From contig CAWFGC010000004.1 in assembly GCA_963815185.1 (NCBI GenBank), forward strand, positions 1 through 64,000: DNA of 64,000 bases, read 5' to 3'. Below are positions 8,370-17,012 of the stretch, in pieces. The notes under the pieces were generated by a model that was not told the origin of the DNA, ran no database searches, and worked only from the letters and a program-made list of their open reading frames with translations. Position numbers and translations under genes: made by a program. Numbering within the stretch: the stretch's first letter is position 1; each line of letters opens with the position of its first letter. This DNA is from SHZL01 sp963815185 (GTDB lineage Bacteria; Pseudomonadota; Gammaproteobacteria; Xanthomonadales; SZUA-36).

Positions 8370-10250
8370 TTGGAATGGGCTATCGGGATAATCGGATATC
8401 CGGCTCACAATAAAAAAACCATCCGTCAGGAATTCTTCGGACCAGCGATCACTTTGAATAGTTTACAGACCAGCATCTCAACCATTTCCTGGGCTTTCAG
8501 GATAACCTGGGATATCAATTCCAGGCTAACGAGCGGGGTAGTGATCACTGCTTTCCTGCGAAACCTGCTGCCTGCTGCGTTGGTCCTTGTTGTCAAAAGC
8601 CTGGTCGATACTCTTTCCGTGACGCTGTCCAGCGGCGAACAGGCGATTGGGCCAATTCTGCCGATCCTGATGCTGGGTCTTGCGATTTCCATCGTCGAAG
8701 TTTTGAGCCGCAATTTGAGTGTTTACTTCAACGAGCGCTTGCGTGATGAAATCGACATCGATGTTTCCTCACGAATCCTCGAACATGCCGCCACGCTCGA
8801 CCTCACCTATTTCGAAGACCCGAGGTTTCAGGACACCATGGCCAGAGCCCGACAGAACACCGCGGGGAACTTCAGCCAGTTCATTACGCGCATTATTGAT
8901 GCCGCTGCAAACTCCGTACAGATCATTTCACTGGCGGCAATCCTGATTTTTATTGAGCCTTTCATCACCGTGATTTTCCTGCTCCTTGGGTTGCCCTACA
9001 TATTGGCGCACTGGAAACTGGCCAAGCTTCGTTACAAGACGGAGCATTCCCGAACCACCTGGCGCCGCTGGACCGGCTACTATCTCGCACAGGTGCTGGA
9101 AAGGGATGCCGTGCCCGAAACCCGTCTGCTTAACCTTGCACCACTGCTTATAAAAAAATTCAGCTCCCTGATGGCGGGCTTTCGGAATCAGAACACGGAT
9201 ATCTATAAAAAAGGGCTGGTTGTCCGCACAACATTCTCGATATTGTCGACAACAGGTTTCTATGCAGCCTGCACCTGGGTTGCATTCCAGGCCCTGCAAG
9301 GCTCGCTGACCATCGGTGACATGGTCATTTTTCTCGCGGTGGCTGCGCGCCTACCAAGAACCATCGAAAATGTAGTCATCGCCATAACGAACGCATTGGA
9401 AAATGCCCTGTACATATCCAACATGATGGAATTCCTGGCTATTGAGCCAAAAATTGTTGATGGGCCGAGGCCTGTACCCGCAACCCGACATGCCAGCATC
9501 GAAATCAGGGATTTGACCTTCAGCTATCCAGGCTCAAAACGACGGGTGCTGGACAATTTGAACCTGGTCATTCACCCCGGAGATAGCCTGGCGCTGGTCG
9601 GGGAAAACGGTGCAGGAAAGTCGACCCTGGTCAAGATGATCGCGCGCTTGTATGACCCCGAAAGCGGGGCCATATTCATGAATGGGACGGACATCAGGGA
9701 ATTCCCTGTAAAACAACTCCACGAAAAAATCTCTTTCGTGTTTCAGAATTTCCGTCGCTTCGAAGCGAAAGCCTCGGAGAACATCGCCTTTGGCAACTGG
9801 CAGGAATTGCTTGATGACCCCGAACAGGTGGAAAAACTGGCTCAGCTGGCCGGTGTTGATGACATCGTATCGAGACTGCCGCAAGGTTACGACACGCCCC
9901 TGGGCCGGATGTTCGGAGAATACACGCTCTCCGAGGGTCAGTGGCAGAAACTGGCCATTGCCAGGGCCCTTGCCAAACCGGCATCGCTGCTCATCCTCGA
10001 TGAGCCCAGTTCGAGCCTCGATGCCCGAGCCGAATTCGAGTTGTTCTCACGCTTCAGGGATATTTCAGCAGGACAGACCAGTATTCTTATTTCGCACCGG
10101 TTCTCGACCGTGAGCATTGCTGACCGGATTGTGGTCATGGACAGTGGGCGGATCATTGAAATGGGAACCCATCGGGAGTTGATGGCCTTATCCGGCCACT
10201 ATGCGAGTCTCTATGACCTGCATCAGCGCAAACTCTCCTCACCTGATTGA
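8370..10250 (+). CDS. ABC exporter, fused permease-ATPase
   Basis: An inner-membrane half-transporter that would dimerise to export a lipid-linked, glycan or peptide substrate. The N-terminal half holds about six membrane segments (for example PAALVLVVKSLVD, ILPILMLGLAISIVEVL, IISLAAILIFIEPFITVIFLLLGLPYIL). The ATPase half shows Walker A VGENGAGKST near residue 410, a Q-loop in SFVFQNF, a slightly unusual signature LSEGQWQKLAIARAL, Walker B LLILDEPSSSLD and H-loop ILISHRFST. There is no N-terminal C39 peptidase domain, so it is not a self-processing bacteriocin exporter. TTG 8370 is a weak start, and the true one may lie slightly downstream. The gene ends overlap the convergent nucleotidyltransferase gene by 28 bases. 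Confidence 0.88.
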   Translation: MEWAIGIIGYPAHNKKTIRQEFFGPAITLNSLQTSISTISWAFRITWDINSRLTSGVVITAFLRNLLPAALVLVVKSLVDTLSVTLSSGEQAIGPILPILMLGLAISIVEVLSRNLSVYFNERLRDEIDIDVSSRILEHAATLDLTYFEDPRFQDTMARARQNTAGNFSQFITRIIDAAANSVQIISLAAILIFIEPFITVIFLLLGLPYILAHWKLAKLRYKTEHSRTTWRRWTGYYLAQVLERDAVPETRLLNLAPLLIKKFSSLMAGFRNQNTDIYKKGLVVRTTFSILSTTGFYAACTWVAFQALQGSLTIGDMVIFLAVAARLPRTIENVVIAITNALENALYISNMMEFLAIEPKIVDGPRPVPATRHASIEIRDLTFSYPGSKRRVLDNLNLVIHPGDSLALVGENGAGKSTLVKMIARLYDPESGAIFMNGTDIREFPVKQLHEKISFVFQNFRRFEAKASENIAFGNWQELLDDPEQVEKLAQLAGVDDIVSRLPQGYDTPLGRMFGEYTLSEGQWQKLAIARALAKPASLLILDEPSSSLDARAEFELFSRFRDISAGQTSILISHRFSTVSIADRIVVMDSGRIIEMGTHRELMALSGHYASLYDLHQRKLSSPD

Positions 10251-11824
10251 TTGCCCTGTTCTGCCAGCAGTTGCTCCACGGATTGAAGCTCCCGGTGCAA
10301 ATGGGAGGCGGCGGAAAGGTACAGATCATGTTCGCCTCTGCCGGGTTTGTCCCGTAGCAGGTAGTCCCATATGCCGGTAGAAGGGCTTTCCTCCCCGAAT
10401 ACGTTTTCATGGCGGGATTTCAGCACATTCGGATCGGTAACTATCTCGCCAGTTGTGAGGAACAGTCGCACCGCGGCAATTTGGCTGAAATTGAGGGTGC
10501 GCGAGGAATGCTCGACTCGCCTGTGCAGATTGGACGCAAAAAAGGGCAGGAAAATCTGGCACCAGTCGACCAGGTCCTGCCTGGCAGCGGCTTCGACAGT
10601 CACCCTTACTGAACCAAACAGCACCCGGCCAAACTGCCCGATATGCTCAGCCAGGAACGGAAAGGGCGTCCCTCTGAAGACAAGAGGGGAGTGGTACACA
10701 CTGCTGGGGGCCAGGGTAATCGAGAAGAAGTGGCCTTTGCTTTCAAATTCCCGCCCCCGAAACTCCTGCCTGATGATGTCGGCCAGGGCGGTCAGTTCCT
10801 TTTTGGACAGGTTCTCCGGTAACAGCATGTCGGCTTGATAGAAATAGGGGTAGCAGAACGGCGTGGGGTAGACCAGGATACCAGCCAATCGTGATTTCAA
10901 TTCCGGCAGCGCCTCGATCTTCGTGGCCAGAGCATCGTAGGCTTTGGCGTGGATTTCTTCCGGCGCCAGGGGCGAATGGCTGATTTCAACAGTAAGTGAG
11001 CGCTGCGGCCAGGAAGTATAGAAACTTTCGGTTATACGCAAAATTTCGTGATAAATCCGTTCCCTGATAGCGTGCTGTCCACCCTCCCAGAACCCGCTTT
11101 GTTCAAGACCTTGCAGCAACCCGCTCAATCCGGGATGGTGGTTCAGGACCCACTGGGCCAGGCGACGATCGGTAAAGGACCCATGTTCAGGAGGAACCAA
11201 CCCCTGGGCCACCATGAAGTAGGCCGTTTGCTTGATGGCGCCCCGGTAGAATACCCGGTGATACTTGTTCTCCCGTCCCGGCAGGGTCAACAACAGGTAG
11301 TCCTGCAGAATGTGACCCCACCAGCGGTTGAACTCGGGATGCCAGGGCATCTGCGACGGTGACAGGCTTTTTGATTGGGTCTGGCGGACGTCTGTACCGG
11401 CCAGCAAAGTCCAGTCCCTGGGCTCCACGAAAATTTCAACCGGCGGCCACTTCGCTGCCATGCGGGCCAGTTCATCCTGCGTGGTCATACGGGCGTCATC
11501 GGGGCTCAGGAAGTAATAAAACAATCTCCTGTGCTCGAGAAAGTGCGCAACGGCTGCAACCCTCTCCGGAGATTCCGCGGCCTGCCTGGACAGGACAACC
11601 GTGAGGTCGAGGTCGCTGTGGCCGGGAATAAAAGACGATGACCAAGGATGAGTATGCCTGGCGTATACCGCCTTGACCCCTGAAATTTTCATCAGCAGAT
11701 GAGCGGCTCTCGAGGTACCCAGCCGACAAATCCAACGCAATATCATCCCCGGAAGCCAGTAGGCCTGGGCCATGACGACAAACCACTGCAGCTTGATGCG
11801 ATAGTCTTTCAGGCGCTCACTCAA
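10223..11824 (-). CDS. Nucleotidyltransferase-fold protein, large
   Basis: A protein of about 516-533 residues with an N-terminal polymerase-beta-type nucleotidyltransferase motif: SSSFIPGHSDLDLTVVL has the G-S...DxD arrangement. The remaining 400 residues are unrecognised and rich in Trp and Tyr. It may transfer a nucleotide or sugar-nucleotide group, or act as a lyase-like relative; substrate unknown. It overlaps the end of the GT4-GH99 gene. TTG 11824, embedded in ATTGAGTGA, would give translational coupling, whereas ATG 11773 would start at MAQAYWLPGM. Upstream in-frame codons only read through the GT gene and are not part of the protein. The motif is clear and the function is not. Confidence 0.65.
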   Translation of the reverse strand: MSERLKDYRIKLQWFVVMAQAYWLPGMILRWICRLGTSRAAHLLMKISGVKAVYARHTHPWSSSFIPGHSDLDLTVVLSRQAAESPERVAAVAHFLEHRRLFYYFLSPDDARMTTQDELARMAAKWPPVEIFVEPRDWTLLAGTDVRQTQSKSLSPSQMPWHPEFNRWWGHILQDYLLLTLPGRENKYHRVFYRGAIKQTAYFMVAQGLVPPEHGSFTDRRLAQWVLNHHPGLSGLLQGLEQSGFWEGGQHAIRERIYHEILRITESFYTSWPQRSLTVEISHSPLAPEEIHAKAYDALATKIEALPELKSRLAGILVYPTPFCYPYFYQADMLLPENLSKKELTALADIIRQEFRGREFESKGHFFSITLAPSSVYHSPLVFRGTPFPFLAEHIGQFGRVLFGSVRVTVEAAARQDLVDWCQIFLPFFASNLHRRVEHSSRTLNFSQIAAVRLFLTTGEIVTDPNVLKSRHENVFGEESPSTGIWDYLLRDKPGRGEHDLYLSAASHLHRELQSVEQLLAEQGNQSGEESLR

Positions 11825-13940
11825 TGAGACGATCCTTGAAGGCCCGGGTGGACCGGAGGAAGGTGTCGCCAAATTTCTTCGACGGCTCGATGTGGGTGTT
11901 TTCGTGAAATTCGTTGAAACTGGTGATGATGACGAAATCCGGTACCGGATGAAGGGCAAGCGCGGCCTGTTGCATTTGCTCGTAGGTCTTTGTACCTCGC
12001 CGGGCCACACAACGGACCTTCTTGTTCTGCCTGAACCCGGCGGTGAGGTGCCGGTCGTCAAAACCCGGGGAAATCGTGAAAATTTTGAGCTTGCCCTTCT
12101 CTTCGCTAAAATCCCTGTAGTTGTCCCGCCAAAATATTGCTCGGCTTTTTCCAGTGCCCACCTCCAGCGGCGAATAGAAACACCATCCCCTGAAAAATTT
12201 CGACATGGTCCCGGGCATGAACTTGTGGTATCGAGCAGCACCCGCGGCCACCGGGTGAATTCCTCTGCACAATGCTTTCAGTTGCTTATAGTAGTGATAA
12301 AAAAAGCCCTGGAATGGATCGTTGAAGTAGAACCAAAGTAGCGGAGTATCACCCTTTCGATGATAGATATCGCGAGATATGAAATCCTTTTTCACCATTT
12401 TGAGGATCTTCAGAAAAATGCCCGGATCCTCGCTGTCAAATGCCAGCATGATGGCGAGTTTCACCGGGTATTTTTTCTCTGCAGCGAGTTCAAACAGTTT
12501 TGTCGTCGCTTCCAGGTCGAAGGGATTCACGCCGCGGAAATCGACCTGCCAGTTCACAACCAGAAAATCCAGACCCGCCCTGACCGCCTGGCGAAGATGC
12601 CTGTCCAGGACCGACCTGCGAGTCGAGGTGTAGGCCCCCCCGGCCGGAAAATCGGATGTCCCGGCATGTTCCCGGTTCTCGTTCCAGTGAGTGGGCTTCT
12701 TTCCGCTCCGGTACCACGGGTAATAGTGCGCCCCGAGTTGGGGCACAAAACGACCACGACTCGACTTTGTGGCCTGTCCGGCTTTCTTTCTGGGCACCAG
12801 TGCTGTTTCCTTGAACAATCCCATCAGGGTTGCCGCGGTCGCATCCCAGGTGTGCGGTCTCACAATCTCGCGCCCGTAACGGCCCATTTTCATGGCCAGT
12901 TGCGGGTTGGACATCAGCTTGTGTATTCCCTGCGCGATCACGCCCGCATCCGCAGGAACAAAAATGGCCGCTTTGTCGTCCAGAATTTCCGAGTAGCCAC
13001 CGCCCATCGTCGCCACTACCGGTCTGCCTGCGGCGGCAGCTTCCAGTGGGACCATTCCAAACGGTTCACGAACCGGTGTGTAGATACAGCACGTGCACTC
13101 CCGGATCAGCCGGTCTCTCTCGGCCATGGAGACGTTCCCCGCAAAGACAACTTTCTCACCGAGGCCCAGGCGCTCGGACAGCTCCCTGAGATTCGACTCT
13201 TCCGGCCCTTCGCCGACAAGGATTAGCTGATTTGGAGAATGGGTTTTCGCCATGGCCTCGATCGCAAGTCCGATTCTTTTGTGTTTCCACAAACGACCGA
13301 TATGCAGCACCTTGTTAAAATCTGGAGGCGGGCCAATCACTTTGGGCAGTGTGATACCCGGATAGGCAATAACATCGGCCTTTCTGCCATAGATATTCTC
13401 TACGTATCTGCCGGTCGCAACGCTGTTCACGGCCAACCTGTCGAATACCGCATTTGAATCCACCTTCTCGATCACCTGCAGAAGAACCTCGAGGTCGGAT
13501 GGGCTGATACTGTCGTACTCGAGGTTGGGATAGAAGTGCACCTCTATTTCCTGGTCATCGATTCCCGCGTACTGCCGGAGGTCGAAGATCATCCGGCAAG
13601 GCTCGGCGGCAAACCAGACCGATGGACGTCGTTGAATCATCTGGGTTGGGAAGAGGTAGTTGAAATAGAGGTCGTGCTGGGCGATGTGCTGTTCCCAGAG
13701 TCTCGGCATCACCACAATTTCATTGAACAGCTTGAAACGGTGGTCGCGGGTTTTCGCAGCAGGGAGCTTGACCACCTTCACGGTCGTACCTATCCCGAAC
13801 TCCCTGAAAAGCGGCCTGTGGAAAGATGGAGTATAAACGGTAACCGTCGCTTCTTTCTGCCAGCGTCGCAGACACTCCAGAAGATAAATCTCCGATCCCC
13901 CGTAACCGTTCAGCTGGGGAGTTACAACCGCTATGTCCAT
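11817..13940 (-). CDS. GT4 glycosyltransferase fused to a GH99-like (WbsX-type) domain
   Basis: A bifunctional protein of 707 residues. Residues 1-370 are a GT-B fold GT4 enzyme: the N-terminal glycine-rich loop in TPQLNGYGGSEIYLLE, acceptor/donor strand HIGRLWKHKRIGL, and the EX7E motif in REPFGMVPLEAAAAGRPVVA. Residues 400-707 match GH99-like/WbsX proteins of O-antigen clusters: GAHYYPWYRSG, a TIM-barrel-like core, and VIITSFNEFHENTHIEPS near the end. This pairing would let one polypeptide transfer and possibly trim or remodel a surface glycan. It starts at ATG 13940 (MDIAVVTPQLNGYGG). The nucleotidyltransferase gene follows with an 8-base overlap. Confidence 0.85.
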   Translation of the reverse strand: MDIAVVTPQLNGYGGSEIYLLECLRRWQKEATVTVYTPSFHRPLFREFGIGTTVKVVKLPAAKTRDHRFKLFNEIVVMPRLWEQHIAQHDLYFNYLFPTQMIQRRPSVWFAAEPCRMIFDLRQYAGIDDQEIEVHFYPNLEYDSISPSDLEVLLQVIEKVDSNAVFDRLAVNSVATGRYVENIYGRKADVIAYPGITLPKVIGPPPDFNKVLHIGRLWKHKRIGLAIEAMAKTHSPNQLILVGEGPEESNLRELSERLGLGEKVVFAGNVSMAERDRLIRECTCCIYTPVREPFGMVPLEAAAAGRPVVATMGGGYSEILDDKAAIFVPADAGVIAQGIHKLMSNPQLAMKMGRYGREIVRPHTWDATAATLMGLFKETALVPRKKAGQATKSSRGRFVPQLGAHYYPWYRSGKKPTHWNENREHAGTSDFPAGGAYTSTRRSVLDRHLRQAVRAGLDFLVVNWQVDFRGVNPFDLEATTKLFELAAEKKYPVKLAIMLAFDSEDPGIFLKILKMVKKDFISRDIYHRKGDTPLLWFYFNDPFQGFFYHYYKQLKALCRGIHPVAAGAARYHKFMPGTMSKFFRGWCFYSPLEVGTGKSRAIFWRDNYRDFSEEKGKLKIFTISPGFDDRHLTAGFRQNKKVRCVARRGTKTYEQMQQAALALHPVPDFVIITSFNEFHENTHIEPSKKFGDTFLRSTRAFKDRLIE

Positions 13941-14347
13941 TATATTTCCGTTGCTGCCAGGGGGTTATCGACTCCGCGATGTTCCCGGTTTGGAAAGAGT
14001 CCGTAGATGCTGGCAATAGTAGCCTTTAACCGGGGCTTCCATAGGATTTAAATCCATGAAACGTAAAAACCCGGAAACATCATACTGCAATGGCGGAGAA
14101 TTCCTAATGGATTGGCAAGGAAACCAGGCGTTGTGACGTCCCGAACCAACCACCGCGACCAAGCTGTTGATTCCAACGACAGAGCCAGTCATTGGGTAGC
14201 GATGGGACGTCAGTATTTTTTTGACCTGCCTGAGAAATGACTTAGACTTGTGCCAGAGAGATTTGCTGTCTACCGAGGAATCGATTGCCCGACAGAGGCA
14301 AGTCAGACATTCACTTTTTTCCCGATAACGTGGCTGGAGGAGGTATC
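13941..14347. other. Intergenic region between divergent genes, with one small ORF
   Basis: It should carry the promoters of the GT4 gene (leftward) and the molybdenum hydroxylase genes (rightward). One plus-strand ORF, 14056-14136, would encode 26 residues beginning MKRKNPETSYCNGGEF and ending QGNQAL. An AGGATTTAAATCC stretch precedes its ATG. Whether it is translated cannot be told. A minus-strand frame also crosses here, but it has no recognisable motif. Confidence 0.3.
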
Positions 14348-14833
14348 TTGTCCAAAGCAAGCTACACACTGAAAGTGAATGGCAACCATCACGAAGTAAC
14401 GGTTGAACCCGATGAGCCATTGCTTTGGGTGCTGCGTGATCAGCTGCGACTTACCGGCGCCAAGTTCGGTTGTGGAGAGGGCCGCTGTGGGGCATGCACC
14501 GTAATGATCGATGGGGTGGCGAGGAATTCCTGCAGGGTCGCAATTGCAAACGTCGGCGATCAGCATGTTGAGACCATTGAGGGACTTGGCACAAAAGACA
14601 GGCTTTCCCCGCTGCAGAAAGCATTCAAAGAACACACCGCCTTTGGCTGTGGATATTGCACGCCGGGGCAAATTGTCAGCGCCACCGCACTTTTACGCGA
14701 CGAACCAAACCCCGGCAGAAACCGGATTATCAAGGCAATGAATGGCAACCTGTGCCGCTGCGCCGCCTATCCCAATATTCTTGCAGCCATCGAATCGGTG
14801 GCGGGTACTGCGATCGGAGACGACGAACCTTGA
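14348..14833 (+). CDS. [2Fe-2S] subunit of xanthine dehydrogenase-type oxidoreductase (IorA-like)
   Basis: The small iron-sulfur subunit that passes electrons from the molybdenum subunit. The plant-type ferredoxin motif is GAKFGCGEGRCGACTVMIDG with a fourth Cys in RNSCR. The C-terminal helical [2Fe-2S] domain holds FGCGYCTPGQI and GNLCRCAAYPNI. Length is 161 residues, normal for IorA. I chose TTG 14348 because GGAGGAGG (14336-14343) lies just upstream and MSKASYTLKVNG is the usual start; the ATG at 14285 would add an atypical tail. It overlaps the large subunit by four bases (TTGA), implying translational coupling. Confidence 0.88.
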   Translation: MSKASYTLKVNGNHHEVTVEPDEPLLWVLRDQLRLTGAKFGCGEGRCGACTVMIDGVARNSCRVAIANVGDQHVETIEGLGTKDRLSPLQKAFKEHTAFGCGYCTPGQIVSATALLRDEPNPGRNRIIKAMNGNLCRCAAYPNILAAIESVAGTAIGDDEP

Positions 14834-16950
14834 ACCTGTCCCGGAGAAATTTTCTGGCCGCGGTCGGTACAGTGGGCCTGGTTTATGTTTTGCAAAAGGG
14901 ATGTTCCGCACCGGAATTCCTGAAAAATGCACATTTTTTCCGGAAGTATTCCAGTGGCAGACCCGACAGGCCGAGCGTCGATTTTCGAGATTGGATAATG
15001 ATATCCGCCGAAGGTAACGTCAGTGTCTACACGGGCCGGACCGAGATCGGCCAGGGATTGACAACGGTACTGTTTAACCTCGTCGGCCAGGCGCTGGAGC
15101 TACCCGAGACGCGTATCAACGTGGTGCTGGGAGATACCGACCTGTGCCCGGGCGATGGCCCTACTACCGGCAGTGCGGCCACCCGCAGCGTCGGCTGGGC
15201 TTTCTGGCGTGCCTGCCACCAGATTCGTGCGGACCTGGTTGTACTTGCTGCAGAGGCACTGGGAAAACCACCGGAAGGGCTTCTCTACAGGGCCGGTGAG
15301 ATTGTTGACCGGATTGATGGCACACATCGAATGGGTATTGGCGAGTTGGCTGATGGCCGGGTGCGGCGTATCGCTGTCGAGCCAATGACCGGTAAAGACA
15401 TTCCACCCTATGAAGACAGAAAGACACTTAATGTGAATGCCGACGCGATCGTAACGGGAACATTGAAATTTGCAGGTGACTATTACCCTGACGATTGTCT
15501 GTATGGCGCCACATTGGATCCGGACTATCATGACTTCTTAACTGGTGTCCAGGAGGCGGATCTTGAGACTGCAAGAGGTGTTCCGGGCATCAGAGAAGTC
15601 TACGAGGATGGTAATTCAATCAATGCTGTCGGTGACTCCTATCACGCCGTCCAGAAAGCGCTGCACGCCGCCCGGGTAACGTGGAAAGAACCGAAAAGAG
15701 CCCGGGAGCTGAGCAATATTGCGCAAATTCGATCCCAGGCGAAACTTGTCAAAACGATTGAGGACGAGGGTGACGCAATGAGTGTCCTGTCCTCTGCCGA
15801 TCTCGTGATCACCGAGACATATCGTACACAGTTCGCCAGTCCTGTACCCCTTGAAACCCCCACCGCAGTTGTGTATTCAGAGGGCGCGCGGATGATCGTG
15901 CGAGTTGGAACACAGAATCCATTTCGTGACCGTTACGTTGTAGCAACGGAGTTGGGTACGCACCCTGCTAATGTGCACGTGATATCTGAAGCCTGCGGGG
16001 GCGCCTTTGGCGCCAAGACACGCCTCGGGGTGACGACCGAAGCCGTCAGGATGGTGGGAAGGGTTGGTAAACCCGTGAAGGTCGTGTACTCGCGTCTTGC
16101 CGATATCCAGAAGTTTTCATGTTACAAGGAATCGGTGATCGTCGATATCAGTACCGGGCTCTCAGGCACGGGTGAAGTCCTGGGCCGCACGATCGATTTC
16201 TATGGCGACGAGGGGCATGGTTCTGAAGAACTCTATTCAGTCCGCGACGCTCGCACGCGGCTGTTTAAACAGATCACCATGCCGGCCAGGCACGAAACGA
16301 TGAGGGGTACGAGTTACTCGCAAGATGTTTTTGCCATCGAGAGTCACACCGACATGGTAGCCAGGGCCGCCGGTATCGAGCCGCTGGCGTTTCGACGCGC
16401 CAACGTCGCACTAAAACAGTTTCATCCGGTCATCGATGCTTGCGCCGAAATGATGGGCCACGCGAACTATCGCCCCGTTCCGGACCAGGGTGTCGGTTTT
16501 GCCATTTGCAATCATGGCGGCCGGCAACTGGCTGTGACCGGAGCGGAAGTGCGGGTTGACCGGCAGACCGGCCAGGTCGAGGTTCTCAGGCTGGCGGGCG
16601 CATTCGATATCGGTGTGGTCATCAATCAGAACACCGCGAGCATGGGTATCAAGGGCGCGATGATATGGGGTCTTGGCTATGCCCTGTTCGAGGAAGTCGA
16701 TCTGGATGGACACCAATGCCGGACGACCGGTTTCAGCAACTACCGGATTGCGCGCATGGCGGACATTCCGCCGATTGATATCCGCTTTGTCAACACCGTC
16801 ACGCCCACCGAGCCAAGGGGTTGTGGCGAGGCGCCGGCACCACCTACCATCGCGGCCATCACCAACGCCGTATATGACGCAATAGGGGTGCGCTTTTACG
16901 AATTGCCAATCACGCCTGCGAGGGTGAAGGCCGCTTTAAAAGTCAATTGA
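14830..16950 (+). CDS. Molybdopterin-binding subunit, Tat-exported aldehyde/isoquinoline oxidoreductase (IorB-like)
   Basis: The catalytic subunit of a periplasmic molybdenum hydroxylase that oxidises aldehydes or N-heterocycles. It starts at TTG 14830 overlapping the small subunit. The N-terminus SRRNFLAAVGTVGLVYVL is a twin-arginine signal. Conserved parts include GRTEIGQGLTTVLFN, EACGGAFGAKTR for the cofactor-contacting loop, MRGTSYSQDVFAIESHTDM, and the C-terminal catalytic glutamate in RGCGEAPAPPTIAAITNAV. The length of 706 residues is near normal. No cytochrome c subunit, which often serves as electron acceptor, is adjacent. The exact substrate cannot be predicted. Confidence 0.85.
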   Translation: MNLSRRNFLAAVGTVGLVYVLQKGCSAPEFLKNAHFFRKYSSGRPDRPSVDFRDWIMISAEGNVSVYTGRTEIGQGLTTVLFNLVGQALELPETRINVVLGDTDLCPGDGPTTGSAATRSVGWAFWRACHQIRADLVVLAAEALGKPPEGLLYRAGEIVDRIDGTHRMGIGELADGRVRRIAVEPMTGKDIPPYEDRKTLNVNADAIVTGTLKFAGDYYPDDCLYGATLDPDYHDFLTGVQEADLETARGVPGIREVYEDGNSINAVGDSYHAVQKALHAARVTWKEPKRARELSNIAQIRSQAKLVKTIEDEGDAMSVLSSADLVITETYRTQFASPVPLETPTAVVYSEGARMIVRVGTQNPFRDRYVVATELGTHPANVHVISEACGGAFGAKTRLGVTTEAVRMVGRVGKPVKVVYSRLADIQKFSCYKESVIVDISTGLSGTGEVLGRTIDFYGDEGHGSEELYSVRDARTRLFKQITMPARHETMRGTSYSQDVFAIESHTDMVARAAGIEPLAFRRANVALKQFHPVIDACAEMMGHANYRPVPDQGVGFAICNHGGRQLAVTGAEVRVDRQTGQVEVLRLAGAFDIGVVINQNTASMGIKGAMIWGLGYALFEEVDLDGHQCRTTGFSNYRIARMADIPPIDIRFVNTVTPTEPRGCGEAPAPPTIAAITNAVYDAIGVRFYELPITPARVKAALKVN

Positions 16951-17012
16951 ACTTCATCAACCTTTCGTTACACTTCTTCGCTCAGCGACGAATCAGCCAG
17001 AAGTGTATCCAG

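Noticed and set aside
8309..8413. 34-codon ORF between GT90 and the ABC exporter as a possible peptide precursor
   Set aside because: It overlaps the proposed start of the exporter and has no ribosome binding site or leader-core pattern.
12360..13226. Plus-strand open frame antisense to the GT4-GH99 gene
   Set aside because: The minus-strand gene has strong family motifs throughout; this is its shadow.
13965..14420. 151-codon minus-strand ORF before the GT4 gene
   Set aside because: No recognisable motif; it crosses the promoter region and the IorA start. Composition is not convincing.
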